Shown here one piece after another: positions 35,531 through 47,533 of a stretch of 64,000 nucleotides of DNA. The stretch spans positions 124,001 to 188,000 of the forward strand of contig NZ_LGUI01000004.1 in the NCBI RefSeq assembly GCF_002891295.1, in the 5' to 3' direction. Source of the DNA: Streptomyces eurocidicus. GTDB lineage: Bacteria > Actinomycetota > Actinomycetes > Streptomycetales > Streptomycetaceae. A model generated the notes under the pieces. The model ran no database searches, was not told the origin of the DNA, and was given only the letters and a program-made list of their open reading frames with translations. Numbering within the stretch: position 1 is the first letter of the stretch; every line of letters starts with the position of its first letter. A program made the translations under genes and the position numbers.

Positions 35531-37009
35531 ATGCCTCCGCGCCACACCGCCCCCGTGCCGCCGCGCCGCCGCTGGTGGATCCTGGGCGTCCTGAGCATGG
35601 CGCAACTGATGGTGGTGCTCGACGGCACCATCATGAACATCGCGCTGCCCTCCGCCCAGGCCGACCTCGGCTTCCCCGACGGCCGGCGGCAGTGGATCGT
35701 CACCTCCTACGCGCTCGCCTTCGGCAGCCTCCTGCTGCTCGGCGGCCGGGTCGCCGACCTCTTCGGCCGCCGCGCCACCTTCCTCGCGGGGCTGGCCGGC
35801 TTCGCCGCGACCTCCGCCCTCGCGGGCCTGGCCGACGGCTTCGGGGTGCTGGTCGCGGCCCGCGCCGGACAAGGGCTGTCCAGCGCGCTCCTGGCACCCG
35901 CCGCGCTCTCGCTCGTCGGCGTCACGTTCACCGACGTCAAGGAGCGCGCGACGGCCTTCGGCGTATGGGGAGCGGCGGCCGGTGCCGGCGGCGCGGTGGG
36001 GATGCCGCTCGGCGGCGTCCTCACGGAGTACCTGAGCTGGCGCTGGGCCATGTACATGAACACCCTGGCCGCCGTCCTGACGTTCGCCGCCGGAGTCCTC
36101 CTGCTCACCCCCGCCCCCCGCGCGCGGACGTCCCGGCTCGACCTGCCCGGGACGGTGCTCGTCGGCTCCGGGCTGTTCTGCCTCGTCTACGGCTTCGCCG
36201 CCGCCGAGAACCACCCGTGGACGTCCGCCGCCACCTGGGGGTTCCTCGCCGCGGCCGGGGCCCTCCTCGGGATGTTCATCTGGTGGCAGACCAGGGCCGG
36301 GCACCCGCTGCTGCCGCTGCGCATCGTCCTGGACCGCGACCGCGGCGCCTCGCTGATCGCCCTCTTCCAGACGAGCTCGGCCGTCTTCGGCACCTTCCTC
36401 TTCGCCACCTACTACCTCCAGCAGTCCCTCGGATACGGCCCGGCCGCGACCGGACTCGCCTACCTGCCGATGATCGTCGGCCTCATCGGCACCTCGCCCC
36501 TCGCGACCAATGTGCTGCTGCCCCGGTTCGGCCCCAAGGCCGTGATCGCGGCGGGCGCGGCGTCGGCCGCGGGCGGACTCGCCCTGCTGGCCTCCCTCGG
36601 CCTCGACAGCCCCTACCCGACCGCCGTCCTCCCCGCCCTCGTCCTCACCGGCGCGGGCCTCGGGACGATCATCACCGCCACCACCAGCCTGGCGACCCTC
36701 GGGGTGGACCCTGCCGATTCGGGCGTCGCCTCGGCCACCGTCAACGCCATGCAGTACGTGGGCGGCTCGATCGGCGTCGCCCTCCTCAACACCGTCTCCA
36801 CGGCGACGACCGCGGCCTACCTGGCCGGCCACGACACACCGGGCGCGCCGACCCGGGCGTACGCGGCACTGTCGGGTTACCACGCGGCCTTCCGCTGGCT
36901 GGCGGCCGCCTTCGCGGTCTGCCTTCTGGTGGCCGTCCCGCTGTACAGGCGCCGCCGCGAGGCGCACCGGGCGAGCGCGGCACCGGAACGGACGACGGAG
37001 GCCGCGTAG
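35531..37009 (+). CDS. DHA2/EmrB-QacA family drug efflux transporter
   Basis: 492 residues with about 14 hydrophobic segments. Motif D1 is LDGTIMNIALP in TM1, motif A is GGRVADLFGRRATF between TM2 and TM3, and motif C is GAAAGAGGAVGMPLGG in TM5. The C-terminus is short and cytoplasmic (YRRRREA). Family members use the proton gradient to expel amphiphilic compounds. Located beside the aryl cassette and upstream of the four-module PKS, it is a reasonable exporter for that product. ATG 35531 has GGGAGA about 8-10 bases upstream; a longer open frame extends upstream without family similarity. Confidence 0.9.
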   Translation: MPPRHTAPVPPRRRWWILGVLSMAQLMVVLDGTIMNIALPSAQADLGFPDGRRQWIVTSYALAFGSLLLLGGRVADLFGRRATFLAGLAGFAATSALAGLADGFGVLVAARAGQGLSSALLAPAALSLVGVTFTDVKERATAFGVWGAAAGAGGAVGMPLGGVLTEYLSWRWAMYMNTLAAVLTFAAGVLLLTPAPRARTSRLDLPGTVLVGSGLFCLVYGFAAAENHPWTSAATWGFLAAAGALLGMFIWWQTRAGHPLLPLRIVLDRDRGASLIALFQTSSAVFGTFLFATYYLQQSLGYGPAATGLAYLPMIVGLIGTSPLATNVLLPRFGPKAVIAAGAASAAGGLALLASLGLDSPYPTAVLPALVLTGAGLGTIITATTSLATLGVDPADSGVASATVNAMQYVGGSIGVALLNTVSTATTAAYLAGHDTPGAPTRAYAALSGYHAAFRWLAAAFAVCLLVAVPLYRRRREAHRASAAPERTTEAA

Positions 37010-37141
37010 GCTGATCTGAGCCCGGATCTCTGCAACACCCCTGTCGCCGCAGCACAGTTACGGAGTCACGGGAAGACCTTTAGGGAAATGCGGGTACCAC
37101 CGGTCATACGGTTGTCCTTGACTTCCGAAAGAGTCGAGGTG

Positions 37142-37400
37142 GTGACCGTGCGCGACCAGAGCCCGCTGCGAGCCGAGACTTGGCCGATGCCTCGGACCTG
37201 CCCGTTCTCCCCGCCACCGGACTATGCCGGCCTGCGCGAGCACCCCGGCCCGCCCAGGCTGACGGCCCGAGCGGACGCACCGTGTTCGTTGCCGCACGCC
37301 ATGAAGACGTCCGCGCTGTGCTCGGCGATGCCCTGTCCGCCGCCGACCGCGATCCCGCTCGTCAACGGCTCCGCGTTCTCGGTATCGGCACTCCCGGTCA
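37142..37400 (+). pseudogene. Frameshifted, truncated cytochrome P450 remnant
   Basis: The frame beginning near 37142 encodes a P450 N-terminus (CPFSPPPDYAGLREHPG), and the next frame then continues with a normal P450 helix B region (GRTVFVAARHEDVRAVLGD). A one-base shift near 37265-37280 joins them. Nothing resembling the I-helix, ExxR or heme loop follows, so most of the gene is gone. It lies just upstream of the PKS operon and may be debris from a cluster rearrangement. Confidence 0.75.
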
Positions 37401-38023
37401 CTTGGTGACGGAGACAGAAAGCGCCGGCCGCCAGTCATGCGTTTACCGGAGTGCCGGAGAGGCAGTTCGTTTTGCGCCGGTCGATTTGGGCAGGGGGTAC
37501 GGACCGCGCCGCGTTTTCCGGGTGAAGATCTTGCGGTGATGACAATTCATGTGGCAGCCTGCTCGCTCAGGCGCATATCCATGACTTGTTGTGTGATCTC
37601 ATATTCGAGTTCCGGGTAGGGGCGGGTCGTCATGCCGCCCGGTAATCGAGCGGCGCCACTGGTCGAACTCGTGGCCTGCGGTTCTGGCTGCTCTCCGCGG
37701 CTGGTCCGGCGGCGGTCAGAGGGAGTGCTCGCCTGGGGACGGCCGGTGCGACGGAATGGTTGCCTCGCACTTGGTGGGTAGCGGAATTCGGTGGGATCCG
37801 CTACGCGTCACGGTAGTGGTGGAAACTCTTGGCGGCAGGCCGAAGTCTCTAGTGAAAGCCCCAGATTTTGGTCGGTCAGAGGTGTTGTGTGGAATGAGCC
37901 CGGGTGCTGATCATGTTGATGCACCTCGATTTATCGGCGTTTGGTTAGATGGTCGCGAGTTCGGTGAATGATCTTGTGCCCATGGTAGCCGACAAAGTCC
38001 AAACTTCTCTGGGAGGGCACCGG
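37401..38023. promoter_or_regulatory. PKS operon upstream region, partly lower G+C
   Basis: No intact gene. From about 37540 the base composition drops compared with both flanks. The last 200 bases before the PKS are the most AT-rich part and are the likely promoter and leader. A leftward 28-codon frame (37547-37633) lies within it. Confidence 0.5.
37547..37633 (-). other. Possible 28-residue leftward small ORF or gene fragment
   Basis: ATG to TGA on the minus strand. The translation (MTTRPYPELEYEI, then TQQVMDMRLSEQ) looks protein-like, but there is no clear ribosome site and no recognised family. It may be the N-terminal scrap of a lost gene. Confidence 0.25.
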
Positions 38024-41000
38024 ATGCCGGGCGAACCGATTGCGATTGTGGGAATGGCGTGCCGTTACCCGGGCGGAATAACCGCCCCGGAAGGGCTCTG
38101 GCAGGTGGCCAGGGACGGGACCGACGCGATCGGCGGGTTACCGGACGACCGGGGCTGGGACCTGACGGCCCTCTACGATCCCGACCCGGACCGGCCCGGT
38201 ACCTCCTACGTCCGGCACGGCGGCTTCCTCTACGACGCCGGCCATTTCGACGCCGAGTTCTTCGGGCTCTCCGCCCGCGAGGCGCTGACCACCGATCCGC
38301 AGCAGCGCCTCCTGCTCACGACGGCGTGGGAGGCCCTGGAGAACGCGGCCATCGATCCCACCTCGCTGCGGGGCAGCCGCACGGCCGTGTTCGCCGGCTC
38401 GATGATGCACGACTACGCGCCCCGGGTGCATACCGCCCCGGACGGGCTGGAGGGGTACCTGATCACCGGGAACACCTCCAGCGTGGTGTCCGGCCGAGTG
38501 GCCTATGTGCTCGGCCTCACCGGCCCCGCGGTCACGGTGGACACCGGCTGCTCCTCGTCGTTGGTGACCACTCATCTCGCGGTGCAGTCGCTGCGTCTCG
38601 GCGAGTGCGACCTGGCCCTGTCCGGCGGGGTGACGGTGATGGCGACCCCGGAGATGTTCGTGGAGTTCTCGCGGCTGCGGGGTCTCGCCCCGGACGGCCG
38701 GTGCAAGCCGTTCTCCGCGACGGCGGACGGTACGGCCTGGTCCGAGGGCGTCGGAATGCTGGTGCTGGAACGGCTCTCCGACGCCCTGCGCCACGGGCAC
38801 ACCGTGCACGCGCTGGTGCGCGGCACCGCGGTCAACTCGGACGGGGCCTCCAACGGGCTCTCCGCACCCAGCGGGCCGGCTCAGGAACGGGTGCTGCGGG
38901 CGGCGCTGGCCGACGCCGGGCTGTCCGAGGCGGACATCGACGCGGTGGAGGCGCACGGCACGGGCACCATGCTCGGCGACCCGATCGAGGCACGGGCGCT
39001 GCTGGCGGTGCACGGCCCGCAGCGGGCGCGCTCGCTGCTGGTGGGGTCGGTCAAGTCGAACATCGGGCACACGCAGGCCGCTGCCGGGGTGGCGGGCATC
39101 CTGAAGATGGTGCACGCCATGCGCGACGGCGTGCTGCCGCGCATCCTGCACCTGACCGAGCCCAGCCCGCACGTGGACTGGGAGTCCGGCAGGGTCACCC
39201 CGCTCGCGGAGGACACGCCGTGGCCGGAGACCGGACTCCCGCGCCGGGCCGGGGTGTCCTCGTTCGGCATCAGCGGCACCAATGCCCATGTGATCCTGGA
39301 ACAGGCGCCGGAACCCGCGCCCGCCGCGGCACCGCGCCCGGCGTCCGCGGTGCCGCTGCTGCTGTCCGCGCGGTCGGCGGAGGCGCTGCGGGAGCAGGCC
39401 GGCCGGCTGGCCGAGCGGCTCCGCACGGACCGGGTCGGCCTGCTGGACGCCGGATTCACGCTGGCGACCGGCCGGGCCGGGTTCGAGCACCGGGCCGCCG
39501 TCGTCGGCCGGGACCGGGACTCGCTGGTGCACGGACTGGACGCGCTCGCCGAGGGCGGTTCGGCACCGGGCACGGTCGTCGGATCACCCTGCCGGGACAC
39601 CGGTCCGGTGCTGTTGTTCCCCGGCCAGGGCACGCAGTGGACCGGGATGGCCACCGAACTGCTGGAGTCCAGCCCGGTCTTCGCCGGGCACATGGCGGCC
39701 TGTCAGGACGCGATGGCGCCGTACGTGGACTGGAATCTGAGCGACGTGCTCACCGACGCGGACGCGCTGCTCCGGGTGGACGTGGTGCAGCCCGCGCTGT
39801 GGGCGGTCATGGTGTCGCTGGCCGGACTCTGGCGGGCACACGGGGTGCGGCCGGCCGCGGTGGTGGGCCACTCCCAGGGCGAGATCGCGGCCGCGACCGT
39901 AGCCGGCGCGCTGTCCCTGGACGACGGGGCGCGGATCGTCACGCTGCGCAGCCGGGCATTGCGGGCGCTCTCCGGTACGGGCCGGATGCTGTCGGTGGGG
40001 CTGCCGAGAGCGGCGGTCGAAGAGTCGATGGCCCGCTGGGGCGAGGATCTCTCGGTGGCCGCGGTCAACGGGCCGCGCTCGACGGTGGTCTCGGGCGCCG
40101 TCGAGGCGGTCGAAGAGTTCGCCGCCGCACTGGCCGCCGAGGACATCCGGGTGAGCCTGTTGCCGGTGGACTACGCCTCGCATTCGGCGCAGGTCGAACT
40201 GCTGCGTGCGGAACTGCGCGAACTGCTGGCGCCGGTGACTCCGATGGCGGCCGAGATCCCCTTCCACTCGACCGTGACCGGCGGTCCGGTGGACACCACC
40301 GGGCTGAACGCGGACTACTGGTACCGCAACCTGCGCGCCACGGTCGAGTTCGAGGCGACGGTGCGCGGGCTGGTCGCCGCCGGGCACACCACGTTCCTGG
40401 AGTCGAGCCCGCATCCGGTGCTCGCCGGCGGCGTGCGGCAGATCCTCGGTGACTACGAGGAGGACCACGGCGGGGGCGGCGTGGTGCTGGAGACCCTGAA
40501 ACGGGACGACGGCGGTGCCGACCGCTTCCTGCTGGCGGTGGCCGAGGCGGCCGTGCACGGTGTGGACGTGCACTGGAACGGGCTGTTCGACGGCGCCCGG
40601 AGTGTGGAACTGCCGACCTACCCGTTCCGCCAGGAGCGGTACTGGATGCTGCCCACCGCCGCCTCCGGGCCCGCCGCCGGGCATCCGATGCTGGACTCGG
40701 TGGTCCAGCTCGCCGGCGGTGGCCTGGTCGCCACCTGCCGGCTCTCTCTCACCCGGCACCCCTGGCTGGCCGAGCACGAGGTGCGCGGCACCGTGCTGCT
40801 GCCCGGGGCCGCGTTCGCCGAACTGGCGCTGCACGCGGGTGAGCGGGCGGGGCTGCCGATGCTGGACGAGCTGGTGCTGGAGAGCCCGCTGGTGCTGCCC
40901 GAGCGGGGCGAGACCGAGTTGCAGATCGCGATCGGCGAGACGGATCCGGGCGCGCTGGCGATGTACGCCCGGTCCGCGCCGGACGCGCCGTGGACCCGGT

Positions 41001-44000
41001 ACGCGACGGGGACGCTCCGGGCCGCGGCGTCCGGCGGCGCGACCCTGACGGAGTGGCCGCCGGCCGGTGCCGAGGAGATCGACCTCGACGGCGCGTACGC
41101 ACGGCTCGACGAGCGAGGTTACGAGTACGGGCCGGCCTTCCAGGGGCTGCGGCGGGCCTGGCGGCTCGGTGCGGAGCGCTGGGCCGAGGTCGAGCTGCCG
41201 GTCGATCCCGGGCGGTTCGGCCTGCACCCGGCCCTGCTCGACGCCGCGTTGCACCCGCTGCTGCTGGACGTGGGGGACGCGCCGGTGAGGTTGCCGTTCT
41301 CCTGGAGCGGGGTCGCACTGCACGCGGTCGGGGCCACGGCATTGCGGGTGCGGCTGACTCCGCAGGGCAACGACTCGTTCGCCGTGGCGCTCGCCGACGC
41401 GGCGGGGGAAGCGGTGGCCACGATCAGCGCGCTCGCGCTCCGGCCCGTGGGGCCGGTGCGGTCGGGGGCGGCGGGCGTGGACCGGGCGCTGCACCGGCTG
41501 GACTGGGTGCCGGTCGCGCGGCGGCCCGCCCCGGCGATCGTGGACGCGCCGGTCGTGGACGTGGCCGGGCCCGAGGAAGCACTGGCGCGGGTCCGCGAGT
41601 TCTTGGGCACCGACGACGAGAAGGCGACAGGCGGGCCCCTGATCGTACGGACCCGCGGTGCGATCGCGATCGCCCCGGAGGACGACCAGGACCCCGACGC
41701 CGCGGCGGTCTGGGGCTTGGTCCGCACGGCACGCACCGAACATCCCGGCCGGTTCGTACTGGTCGACCTGGACCGCCCCGGCGACCCCGAGGACGCCGAC
41801 TCCGCCCTGGAGCTGGCGTTGGGAACCGGTGAGCCGGAGATCGCCGTCCGAGGCGGGCAGGCGTTCGCGCCGCGGCTGGCTCGGGTGACGCGGACCGGGG
41901 ACCGGCCCGCCCTCGCCGGAGGCACGGTGCTGATCACCGGCGGGACCGGCGTACTCGGCCGGGAGCTGGCCCGGCACCTGGTCACCGAGCACGGGGTGCG
42001 GCACCTGGTGCTGGCGGGGCGGCGCGGTGGCGCGGCGCTCGAGTCCGGTCTCGAGGACCTGACCGGCACCGCCGAGATCACGGTCGTGGCGTGCGACGTC
42101 GCCGACCGGGCCGCACTCGCCGAGCTGCTGGCGGCGATCCCCGCGCACCGCCCGCTGACCGCGGTGATCCACGCCGCCGGGGTGCTGGACGACGGCACGG
42201 TGCGCTCCCTCACCGCCGAACGGCTGAACGCGGTGCTGCGACCGAAAGTCGAGGGTGCGCGCAACCTGCACGAACTGACCGAACACCTCGACCTGGCCGC
42301 GTTCGTGCTGTTCTCCTCCGTAGCCGGTGTCCTCGGCACGCCGGGGCAGGCGAATTACGCGGCCGCCAACGCGTGGCTGGACGGGCTGGCGCAGCACCGC
42401 CGCTCGCGGGGGCTGCCCGCTTCGTCGATGGCGTGGGGACTCTGGGCGCAGGACACCGGCATGACCGGACGGCTGGGCGACACCGACCGGGCCCGGCTGC
42501 GGCGAACCGGGCTGGTGCCGATGTCCCGCGAACACGGGCTCGCACTGTTCGACGCGGCGCTGGGCACCGACCTGGCGTGCACCGTGCCCGCCCGTTTCGA
42601 CCTGGCCGACGTGCGTGCGGCAGGCCCGGAGCGGGCTCCGGTGTGGGCCGGGCTGCTCGGCGTCCGGCGGAACGCGGCCCGGCCGGCCGCCGTGGCCGCG
42701 GCGCCCGTGTTCGTCTCCGGTGGCGAGCGGTCGGTGCTCGATCTCGTGCTGGCCACGGTGGGCTCCGTGCTCGGCGTGGAGCGCCGGGTGGACCCGGCGC
42801 GGGCGTTCCGCGACATCGGTTTCGACTCGCTGTCCGGGGTGGAGCTGCGTAACCGGCTCTCGGCCGCGACCGGGGTGAAGCTCCCCGCGACCGCGGTGTT
42901 CGACCACCCCACCCCCACGGCCCTGGCCGGGTACCTGTCCGGGCAGCTCCCCGGCGCGGTACCCGGCGGCCGGACACCGGTCGCCGGGCCCGGCTCGCAC
43001 GACATGGACGACCCGGTGGTGCTGGTCGGCGCGAGCTGCCGCCTTCCCGGTGGGGTGTCCACCATGGACGAGCTGTGGGAGTTGCTGGCCGCCGGGCGGG
43101 ACGCGATCACCGAGTTCCCGGCGGATCGCGGCTGGAACCTGGACGAGGTCTACCACCCGGAGCCGGGCCGTGGCGGTCGCAGCTACGTACGGCACGGCGG
43201 CTTCCTGGACGGGATCGCCGACTTCGACAACGGCTTCTTCGGCGTCGCCCCGGCCGAGGCGGTCACGATGGACCCGCAGCAGCGCATCCTGCTGGAACTG
43301 GCCTGGCACGCGCTGGAGGACGCCGGGATCGACCCGACCGCGTTGCGGGGCACCCGCACCGGCGTCTACCTCGGGCTGATGGGCAACGACTACGCGCGCC
43401 GCGCGCACCGGACGCCCGAGGACCTCACCGGCGACGTCTCGATCGGCAACGCGGGCAGCGTCGCGTCGGGGCGGCTGGCCTACACGTTCGGTTTCCACGG
43501 CCCGGCGATCACGGTGGACACGGCGTGTTCCTCCGCGCTGGTGGCGATGCACCAGGCCGCGCAGGCGCTGCGGGCCGGTGAGTGCACGGTCGCGCTGGCG
43601 GGTGGCGTCACGGTGCTCACCACGCCGACGCTGTTCGTGGAGTTCTCCCAGGTGGGGGTGCTCGCCCCGGACGGCCGGTGCAAACCGTTCGACGCGGCCG
43701 CGGAGGGCACCGCGTGGAGCGAGGGCGCCGGCCTGCTGGTGATGGAGCGGCTTTCCACCGCGCGCGAACGGGGCCACCGGGTGCTCGCTGTACTGCGCGG
43801 CTCGGCACTCAACTCCGACGGCGCGTCCAACGGGCTGACCGCGCCGAACGGATCGGCCCAGCAGCGGGTGATCCGGGACGCGCTGGCCGTCGCGGGCCTG
43901 GCGCCCGGCGAGGTGGACGCGGTGGAGGCGCACGGCACCGGAACCCCGCTCGGCGACCCGATCGAGGCCACCGCGCTGCTGGCGACCTACGGGCAGGACC

Positions 44001-47000
44001 GGGCACGGCCCGTGCTGGTCGGGTCCGCGAAGTCCAACCTCGGGCACACCCAGGCCGCGGCGGGCTTGGCGGGTGTGCTCAAGATGGTGCTGGCCATGCG
44101 GCACGGCCGGTTGCCCCAGACCCTGCACCTGAATGCCCCGAGCCCGCACGTGAACTGGGACGACGGCGCGGTGCGGTTGCTGGACGAGCCGATGGACTGG
44201 CCGAGCGCGGACCGTCCGCGCCGGGCGGCGGTGTCCTCGTTCAGCCTCAGCGGCACCAACGCGCACGTGATCCTGGAGGAACCCGAGCCCGAACCGGAGC
44301 CGGAGCCGGCGACCGCCGCGGCTCCGCCGCTGATCCCGTGGGTGCTCTCCGCGGCCACCCCGGAGGCGCTGCCCGCGCAGGCCGAGGCCCTGCTCCGCCG
44401 ACTGACCGACGAGGACGGGAACGGCTCGCCGTCCGCGCTGGACGTGGCGTACTCGCTGGCCACCACGCGGGCCCGGCTGCGTGCCCGCACGGTCGTGCTC
44501 GGCACGGACACCGGCGAGCTGACCGCCGCGCTGCGAGCCGGGACCGGCAGTACCGGAGTGGCGGCCGACGGCGCGACCGCGTTCCTGTTCCCCGGCCAGG
44601 GCGTGCAGTACGCGGACATGGCCACGTCGCTCCAGGACCGGGTACCGGTGTTCGCGACGGCCCTCCAGGAGATCGCCGCCGAGCTGGACCCGCTGCTGGA
44701 CCGGCCGCTCGCCGAGATCCTCCGGGACGGACCCGGTGAACGCACCGACCATGCGCAGGCCGCGGTGTTCGCGGTTCAGGTGGCGGTGTTCCGGCTGCTC
44801 ACCACGTTGGGGGTGCGGCCGGACGCGGTGGCCGGGCACTCGGTCGGCGAAATCGCCGCGGCGCACGCCGCGGGCGTGTTCTCGCTGGCCGACGCCTGCG
44901 CACTGGTGGCCGCGCGCGGGCGGCTGATGCACGAACTCGGTGGCGAGGGCGTGATGGTGGCGGTCCAGGTACCGGAAGCCGACGTGCCGGAACTGCTGCG
45001 CGGCCGCGAGGACCGGGTGGCGCTGGCCGCGGTGAACGGGCCCGCCTCGGTGGTGCTCGCCGGGGACGCGGACGCGGTGCGGGAGATCTCGCAGCGGGTG
45101 GCCCACGCGCACCGCCTGGCGGTGCGGCACGCGTTCCACTCCCACCACATGGACCCGGTTCTGGACCCCTTCCGGAAGGTGCTGGCCGGACTGGACTTCC
45201 GGACACCGGCGATTCCGGTCGTGTCCTCGGTGACCGGCACACGGGTCACCGAAGAGCTTTGCGACCCGGAGTACTGGGTCCGGCATGCGCGGGAACCGGT
45301 CCGCTTCCACGACTGCCTGCGCACTCTGGACGCGGCGGGCACCAGCACCTACCTGGAGCTGGGACCGGGCGCGACGCTCAGCGCGCTCGGCCAGGAGGCG
45401 CTGGGCGGGGACGGTTTCCTGCCGGTGCTACGGCAGGACGCCGACGAGGTGCACGGCTTGCTGACGGCGTTGGCGACCGCGCACACCCGGGGGGTCGACG
45501 TGGACTGGGCGGCCTGGTGCGCGGGCGGGCGGGTGGTGCCACTACCCGGCTACGCGTTCACCCGGCAGCGGTTCTGGCTGCCCGACGACGACGGGACCCC
45601 CGCCGACCCTCTGCTGCACGGCGTCGAGTGGCAGCCGCTGCCCGTCCCCGGCCCGGTCGCCGACGCGCCGGGGCCGTGGCTGGTGGTGGCCCCGCCGGGC
45701 GCGGACTGGGACCGGCTCACCGAGGACGTGGCGGGCGCGCTGGGCGAAGGGACCCGTACCGTGCGCGGCGACGCCGTGGACGGCGAGCACTGGGACCGGC
45801 TGCTGCCCGACCTGCCGGGCGGCGGCATCGTGTCCCTCCTGGCGATGGCCGAGGGCCCGGACACGCCGCGGGTGCCGACCGGCCTGGCCGCCACCCTGGC
45901 ACTGCTGCGGGCGCTGCTGTCCAGAGGCGCGGATACGCCCCTGTGGTCGATCACCAGCGGCGCCGTACGGGCCGACACGGCGGACACCGTGCCGAATCCG
46001 GAGCAGGCCGCCGTGTGCGGGTTGATCCGGGTCGCGGGCATGGAAGCGCCCCGGCTGCACGGCGGCCTGGTGGACCTGCCTCCCCGCCCGGCCGTGGAGG
46101 ACCTGGCCGCGCTGACCGCCGCGCTGGCTGCCAGGGACGAGATCGCGATCCGGGACGGGCGGCTGTACACCAGGCGACTGGTCCCGGTGCCCCGCACCGA
46201 ACCCGCCACGACGGAGCCCATCGGCACCGTACTGATCACCGGGGGGCTGGGCGGCATCGGCGCGCACATCGCCCGCCGGCTGGCGGCCCGGGGCGCGGAC
46301 CGCCTGCTGCTGGTCGGCCGCCGGGGCGCGGACACCCCTGGCGCGCCGGAACTGCGCGCCGAACTCACCGCGCTGGGTACCGAGGTCGACATCGCGGGCT
46401 GCGACGTGGCGGACCGCGAGGCGTTGGCCGGGCTGCTCGCCGGGCGGTCGCTCACCGGTGTGGTGCACGCCGCCGGGGTGCTTGACGACGGGGTGCTGGA
46501 GGCGCTGTCCGAGGACCGGCTGGCGCGTGTGTTCGCGGCGAAGGCGGACGGCGCGCGGTTCCTGCACGAGCTGACCGCCGGCCATCCGCTGCGCTTCTTC
46601 GTGCTGTGCTCCTCGCTGGCCGGCACCGCGGGCTCGCCGGGGCAGGGCAACTACGCCGCGGCCAACGCCGTCGTGGAGGCGCTGGCCGCCCATCGACAGG
46701 CCGGCGGCCTGCCCGCGACGAGCCTGGCCTGGGGCCCCTGGCTGGACACCGGGATGACCACGTCCTGGCCCGTCGGCCCGCGGTCGGACAGCGGCGGCAC
46801 GCCGATGCCCGCCGACCGGGCGCTGGACGCGCTGGAGCGGGCACTGTCCGGCGGTGCGGCGCAGTACGTGGTCGGTGCCGTGGACTGGCCGCGATTCGCC
46901 GCCGCACGGCCGGGGCGCCTGTGCTCCGGACTGCCGGGTGTGGGCGCGGACACCGGGCCCGAACCCGCGAGCGCGTTGCGGGAACGGCTGGCGGCCACCG

Positions 47001-47530
47001 CGCCGGAGCGGCGGTCGTCGGTACTGCTGGAGCTGGTCACCGCCCGGGTCGCCGTCGTCTCGGGCCGGCCGGCCGGAGACCTGGACGCGCACCGGCCGTT
47101 CCGGGAGCTGGGCCTGGACTCGCTGGCCGGGGTCCGGCTGCGCAACCTGCTCGGCGCGGACACCGGAGTGCCGCTGGCGGCCTCCGCGGTCTACGACCAT
47201 CCCACCGCCGCCGCGCTGGCCCGGTACCTCGGCGACGCGCTCGGTGTCGACGAGGGCGACCCGGCCGAGCGGGTCGTGCTGGACCACCTGAGGGAGCTGG
47301 AGGCGGCCCTGCTCCGGCGGCCTCCGTCCGTGCCCGTCCCCGAGGTGATCACTACGACACTGCGGCGACTGCTGCGCGGCCAGGAAGACGGCACCGCCGA
47401 TGAGCGGGACGCGGTGCCCGACCTGAGCGGCGCCACGGACGACGAGATGTTCACGCTGATCGACGGAGTGCTCGACGACACGGAATCGGACACCGGTCGC
47501 ACTGCCGGCCGTGCCACGGAGAGGAGCTAG
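38024..47530 (+). CDS. Type I PKS, modules 1-2, no loading module: KS-AT-DH-KR-ACP-KS-AT-KR-ACP
   Basis: 3168 residues. Module 1: KS (Cys176), AT (Ser617, YASH at 717: methylmalonyl), DH (His918, [10 protein letters not shown]), KR (LDD, Tyr1445) and ACP (Ser1602). Module 2: KS (Cys1835), AT (Ser2273, HAFH at 2369: malonyl), KR (Tyr2877, LDD) and ACP (Ser3033), then an acidic docking tail. I chose the ATG at 38024 because GGGAGG lies seven bases upstream and the KS begins directly ([10 protein letters not shown]). An in-frame ATG at 37949 would add 25 residues but has no ribosome site. It therefore lacks both a loading module and an N-terminal docking helix, implying a starter from a discrete ACP. 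Codon 39 (38138-38140) is TTA, suggesting bldA dependence. The downstream P450 starts four bases after the stop. Confidence 0.95.
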   Translation: MPGEPIAIVGMACRYPGGITAPEGLWQVARDGTDAIGGLPDDRGWDLTALYDPDPDRPGTSYVRHGGFLYDAGHFDAEFFGLSAREALTTDPQQRLLLTTAWEALENAAIDPTSLRGSRTAVFAGSMMHDYAPRVHTAPDGLEGYLITGNTSSVVSGRVAYVLGLTGPAVTVDTGCSSSLVTTHLAVQSLRLGECDLALSGGVTVMATPEMFVEFSRLRGLAPDGRCKPFSATADGTAWSEGVGMLVLERLSDALRHGHTVHALVRGTAVNSDGASNGLSAPSGPAQERVLRAALADAGLSEADIDAVEAHGTGTMLGDPIEARALLAVHGPQRARSLLVGSVKSNIGHTQAAAGVAGILKMVHAMRDGVLPRILHLTEPSPHVDWESGRVTPLAEDTPWPETGLPRRAGVSSFGISGTNAHVILEQAPEPAPAAAPRPASAVPLLLSARSAEALREQAGRLAERLRTDRVGLLDAGFTLATGRAGFEHRAAVVGRDRDSLVHGLDALAEGGSAPGTVVGSPCRDTGPVLLFPGQGTQWTGMATELLESSPVFAGHMAACQDAMAPYVDWNLSDVLTDADALLRVDVVQPALWAVMVSLAGLWRAHGVRPAAVVGHSQGEIAAATVAGALSLDDGARIVTLRSRALRALSGTGRMLSVGLPRAAVEESMARWGEDLSVAAVNGPRSTVVSGAVEAVEEFAAALAAEDIRVSLLPVDYASHSAQVELLRAELRELLAPVTPMAAEIPFHSTVTGGPVDTTGLNADYWYRNLRATVEFEATVRGLVAAGHTTFLESSPHPVLAGGVRQILGDYEEDHGGGGVVLETLKRDDGGADRFLLAVAEAAVHGVDVHWNGLFDGARSVELPTYPFRQERYWMLPTAASGPAAGHPMLDSVVQLAGGGLVATCRLSLTRHPWLAEHEVRGTVLLPGAAFAELALHAGERAGLPMLDELVLESPLVLPERGETELQIAIGETDPGALAMYARSAPDAPWTRYATGTLRAAASGGATLTEWPPAGAEEIDLDGAYARLDERGYEYGPAFQGLRRAWRLGAERWAEVELPVDPGRFGLHPALLDAALHPLLLDVGDAPVRLPFSWSGVALHAVGATALRVRLTPQGNDSFAVALADAAGEAVATISALALRPVGPVRSGAAGVDRALHRLDWVPVARRPAPAIVDAPVVDVAGPEEALARVREFLGTDDEKATGGPLIVRTRGAIAIAPEDDQDPDAAAVWGLVRTARTEHPGRFVLVDLDRPGDPEDADSALELALGTGEPEIAVRGGQAFAPRLARVTRTGDRPALAGGTVLITGGTGVLGRELARHLVTEHGVRHLVLAGRRGGAALESGLEDLTGTAEITVVACDVADRAALAELLAAIPAHRPLTAVIHAAGVLDDGTVRSLTAERLNAVLRPKVEGARNLHELTEHLDLAAFVLFSSVAGVLGTPGQANYAAANAWLDGLAQHRRSRGLPASSMAWGLWAQDTGMTGRLGDTDRARLRRTGLVPMSREHGLALFDAALGTDLACTVPARFDLADVRAAGPERAPVWAGLLGVRRNAARPAAVAAAPVFVSGGERSVLDLVLATVGSVLGVERRVDPARAFRDIGFDSLSGVELRNRLSAATGVKLPATAVFDHPTPTALAGYLSGQLPGAVPGGRTPVAGPGSHDMDDPVVLVGASCRLPGGVSTMDELWELLAAGRDAITEFPADRGWNLDEVYHPEPGRGGRSYVRHGGFLDGIADFDNGFFGVAPAEAVTMDPQQRILLELAWHALEDAGIDPTALRGTRTGVYLGLMGNDYARRAHRTPEDLTGDVSIGNAGSVASGRLAYTFGFHGPAITVDTACSSALVAMHQAAQALRAGECTVALAGGVTVLTTPTLFVEFSQVGVLAPDGRCKPFDAAAEGTAWSEGAGLLVMERLSTARERGHRVLAVLRGSALNSDGASNGLTAPNGSAQQRVIRDALAVAGLAPGEVDAVEAHGTGTPLGDPIEATALLATYGQDRARPVLVGSAKSNLGHTQAAAGLAGVLKMVLAMRHGRLPQTLHLNAPSPHVNWDDGAVRLLDEPMDWPSADRPRRAAVSSFSLSGTNAHVILEEPEPEPEPEPATAAAPPLIPWVLSAATPEALPAQAEALLRRLTDEDGNGSPSALDVAYSLATTRARLRARTVVLGTDTGELTAALRAGTGSTGVAADGATAFLFPGQGVQYADMATSLQDRVPVFATALQEIAAELDPLLDRPLAEILRDGPGERTDHAQAAVFAVQVAVFRLLTTLGVRPDAVAGHSVGEIAAAHAAGVFSLADACALVAARGRLMHELGGEGVMVAVQVPEADVPELLRGREDRVALAAVNGPASVVLAGDADAVREISQRVAHAHRLAVRHAFHSHHMDPVLDPFRKVLAGLDFRTPAIPVVSSVTGTRVTEELCDPEYWVRHAREPVRFHDCLRTLDAAGTSTYLELGPGATLSALGQEALGGDGFLPVLRQDADEVHGLLTALATAHTRGVDVDWAAWCAGGRVVPLPGYAFTRQRFWLPDDDGTPADPLLHGVEWQPLPVPGPVADAPGPWLVVAPPGADWDRLTEDVAGALGEGTRTVRGDAVDGEHWDRLLPDLPGGGIVSLLAMAEGPDTPRVPTGLAATLALLRALLSRGADTPLWSITSGAVRADTADTVPNPEQAAVCGLIRVAGMEAPRLHGGLVDLPPRPAVEDLAALTAALAARDEIAIRDGRLYTRRLVPVPRTEPATTEPIGTVLITGGLGGIGAHIARRLAARGADRLLLVGRRGADTPGAPELRAELTALGTEVDIAGCDVADREALAGLLAGRSLTGVVHAAGVLDDGVLEALSEDRLARVFAAKADGARFLHELTAGHPLRFFVLCSSLAGTAGSPGQGNYAAANAVVEALAAHRQAGGLPATSLAWGPWLDTGMTTSWPVGPRSDSGGTPMPADRALDALERALSGGAAQYVVGAVDWPRFAAARPGRLCSGLPGVGADTGPEPASALRERLAATAPERRSSVLLELVTARVAVVSGRPAGDLDAHRPFRELGLDSLAGVRLRNLLGADTGVPLAASAVYDHPTAAALARYLGDALGVDEGDPAERVVLDHLRELEAALLRRPPSVPVPEVITTTLRRLLRGQEDGTADERDAVPDLSGATDDEMFTLIDGVLDDTESDTGRTAGRATERS

Positions 47531-47533
47531 CCC

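Noticed and set aside
37083..37098. Possible third PimM-like box (ttagggaaatgcgggt)
   Set aside because: Only about 11 of 16 positions agree and the second half-site is lost, so it is indistinguishable from chance.
37949..38023. Earlier ATG adding 25 residues to PKS 1
   Set aside because: It lacks a ribosome site and gives no docking helix, whereas ATG 38024 has a well-spaced GGGAGG.
39584..45310. A 1.9-kilocodon leftward frame antisense to PKS 1
   Set aside because: Same GC-driven shadow effect; the sense frame encodes a complete set of PKS domains.
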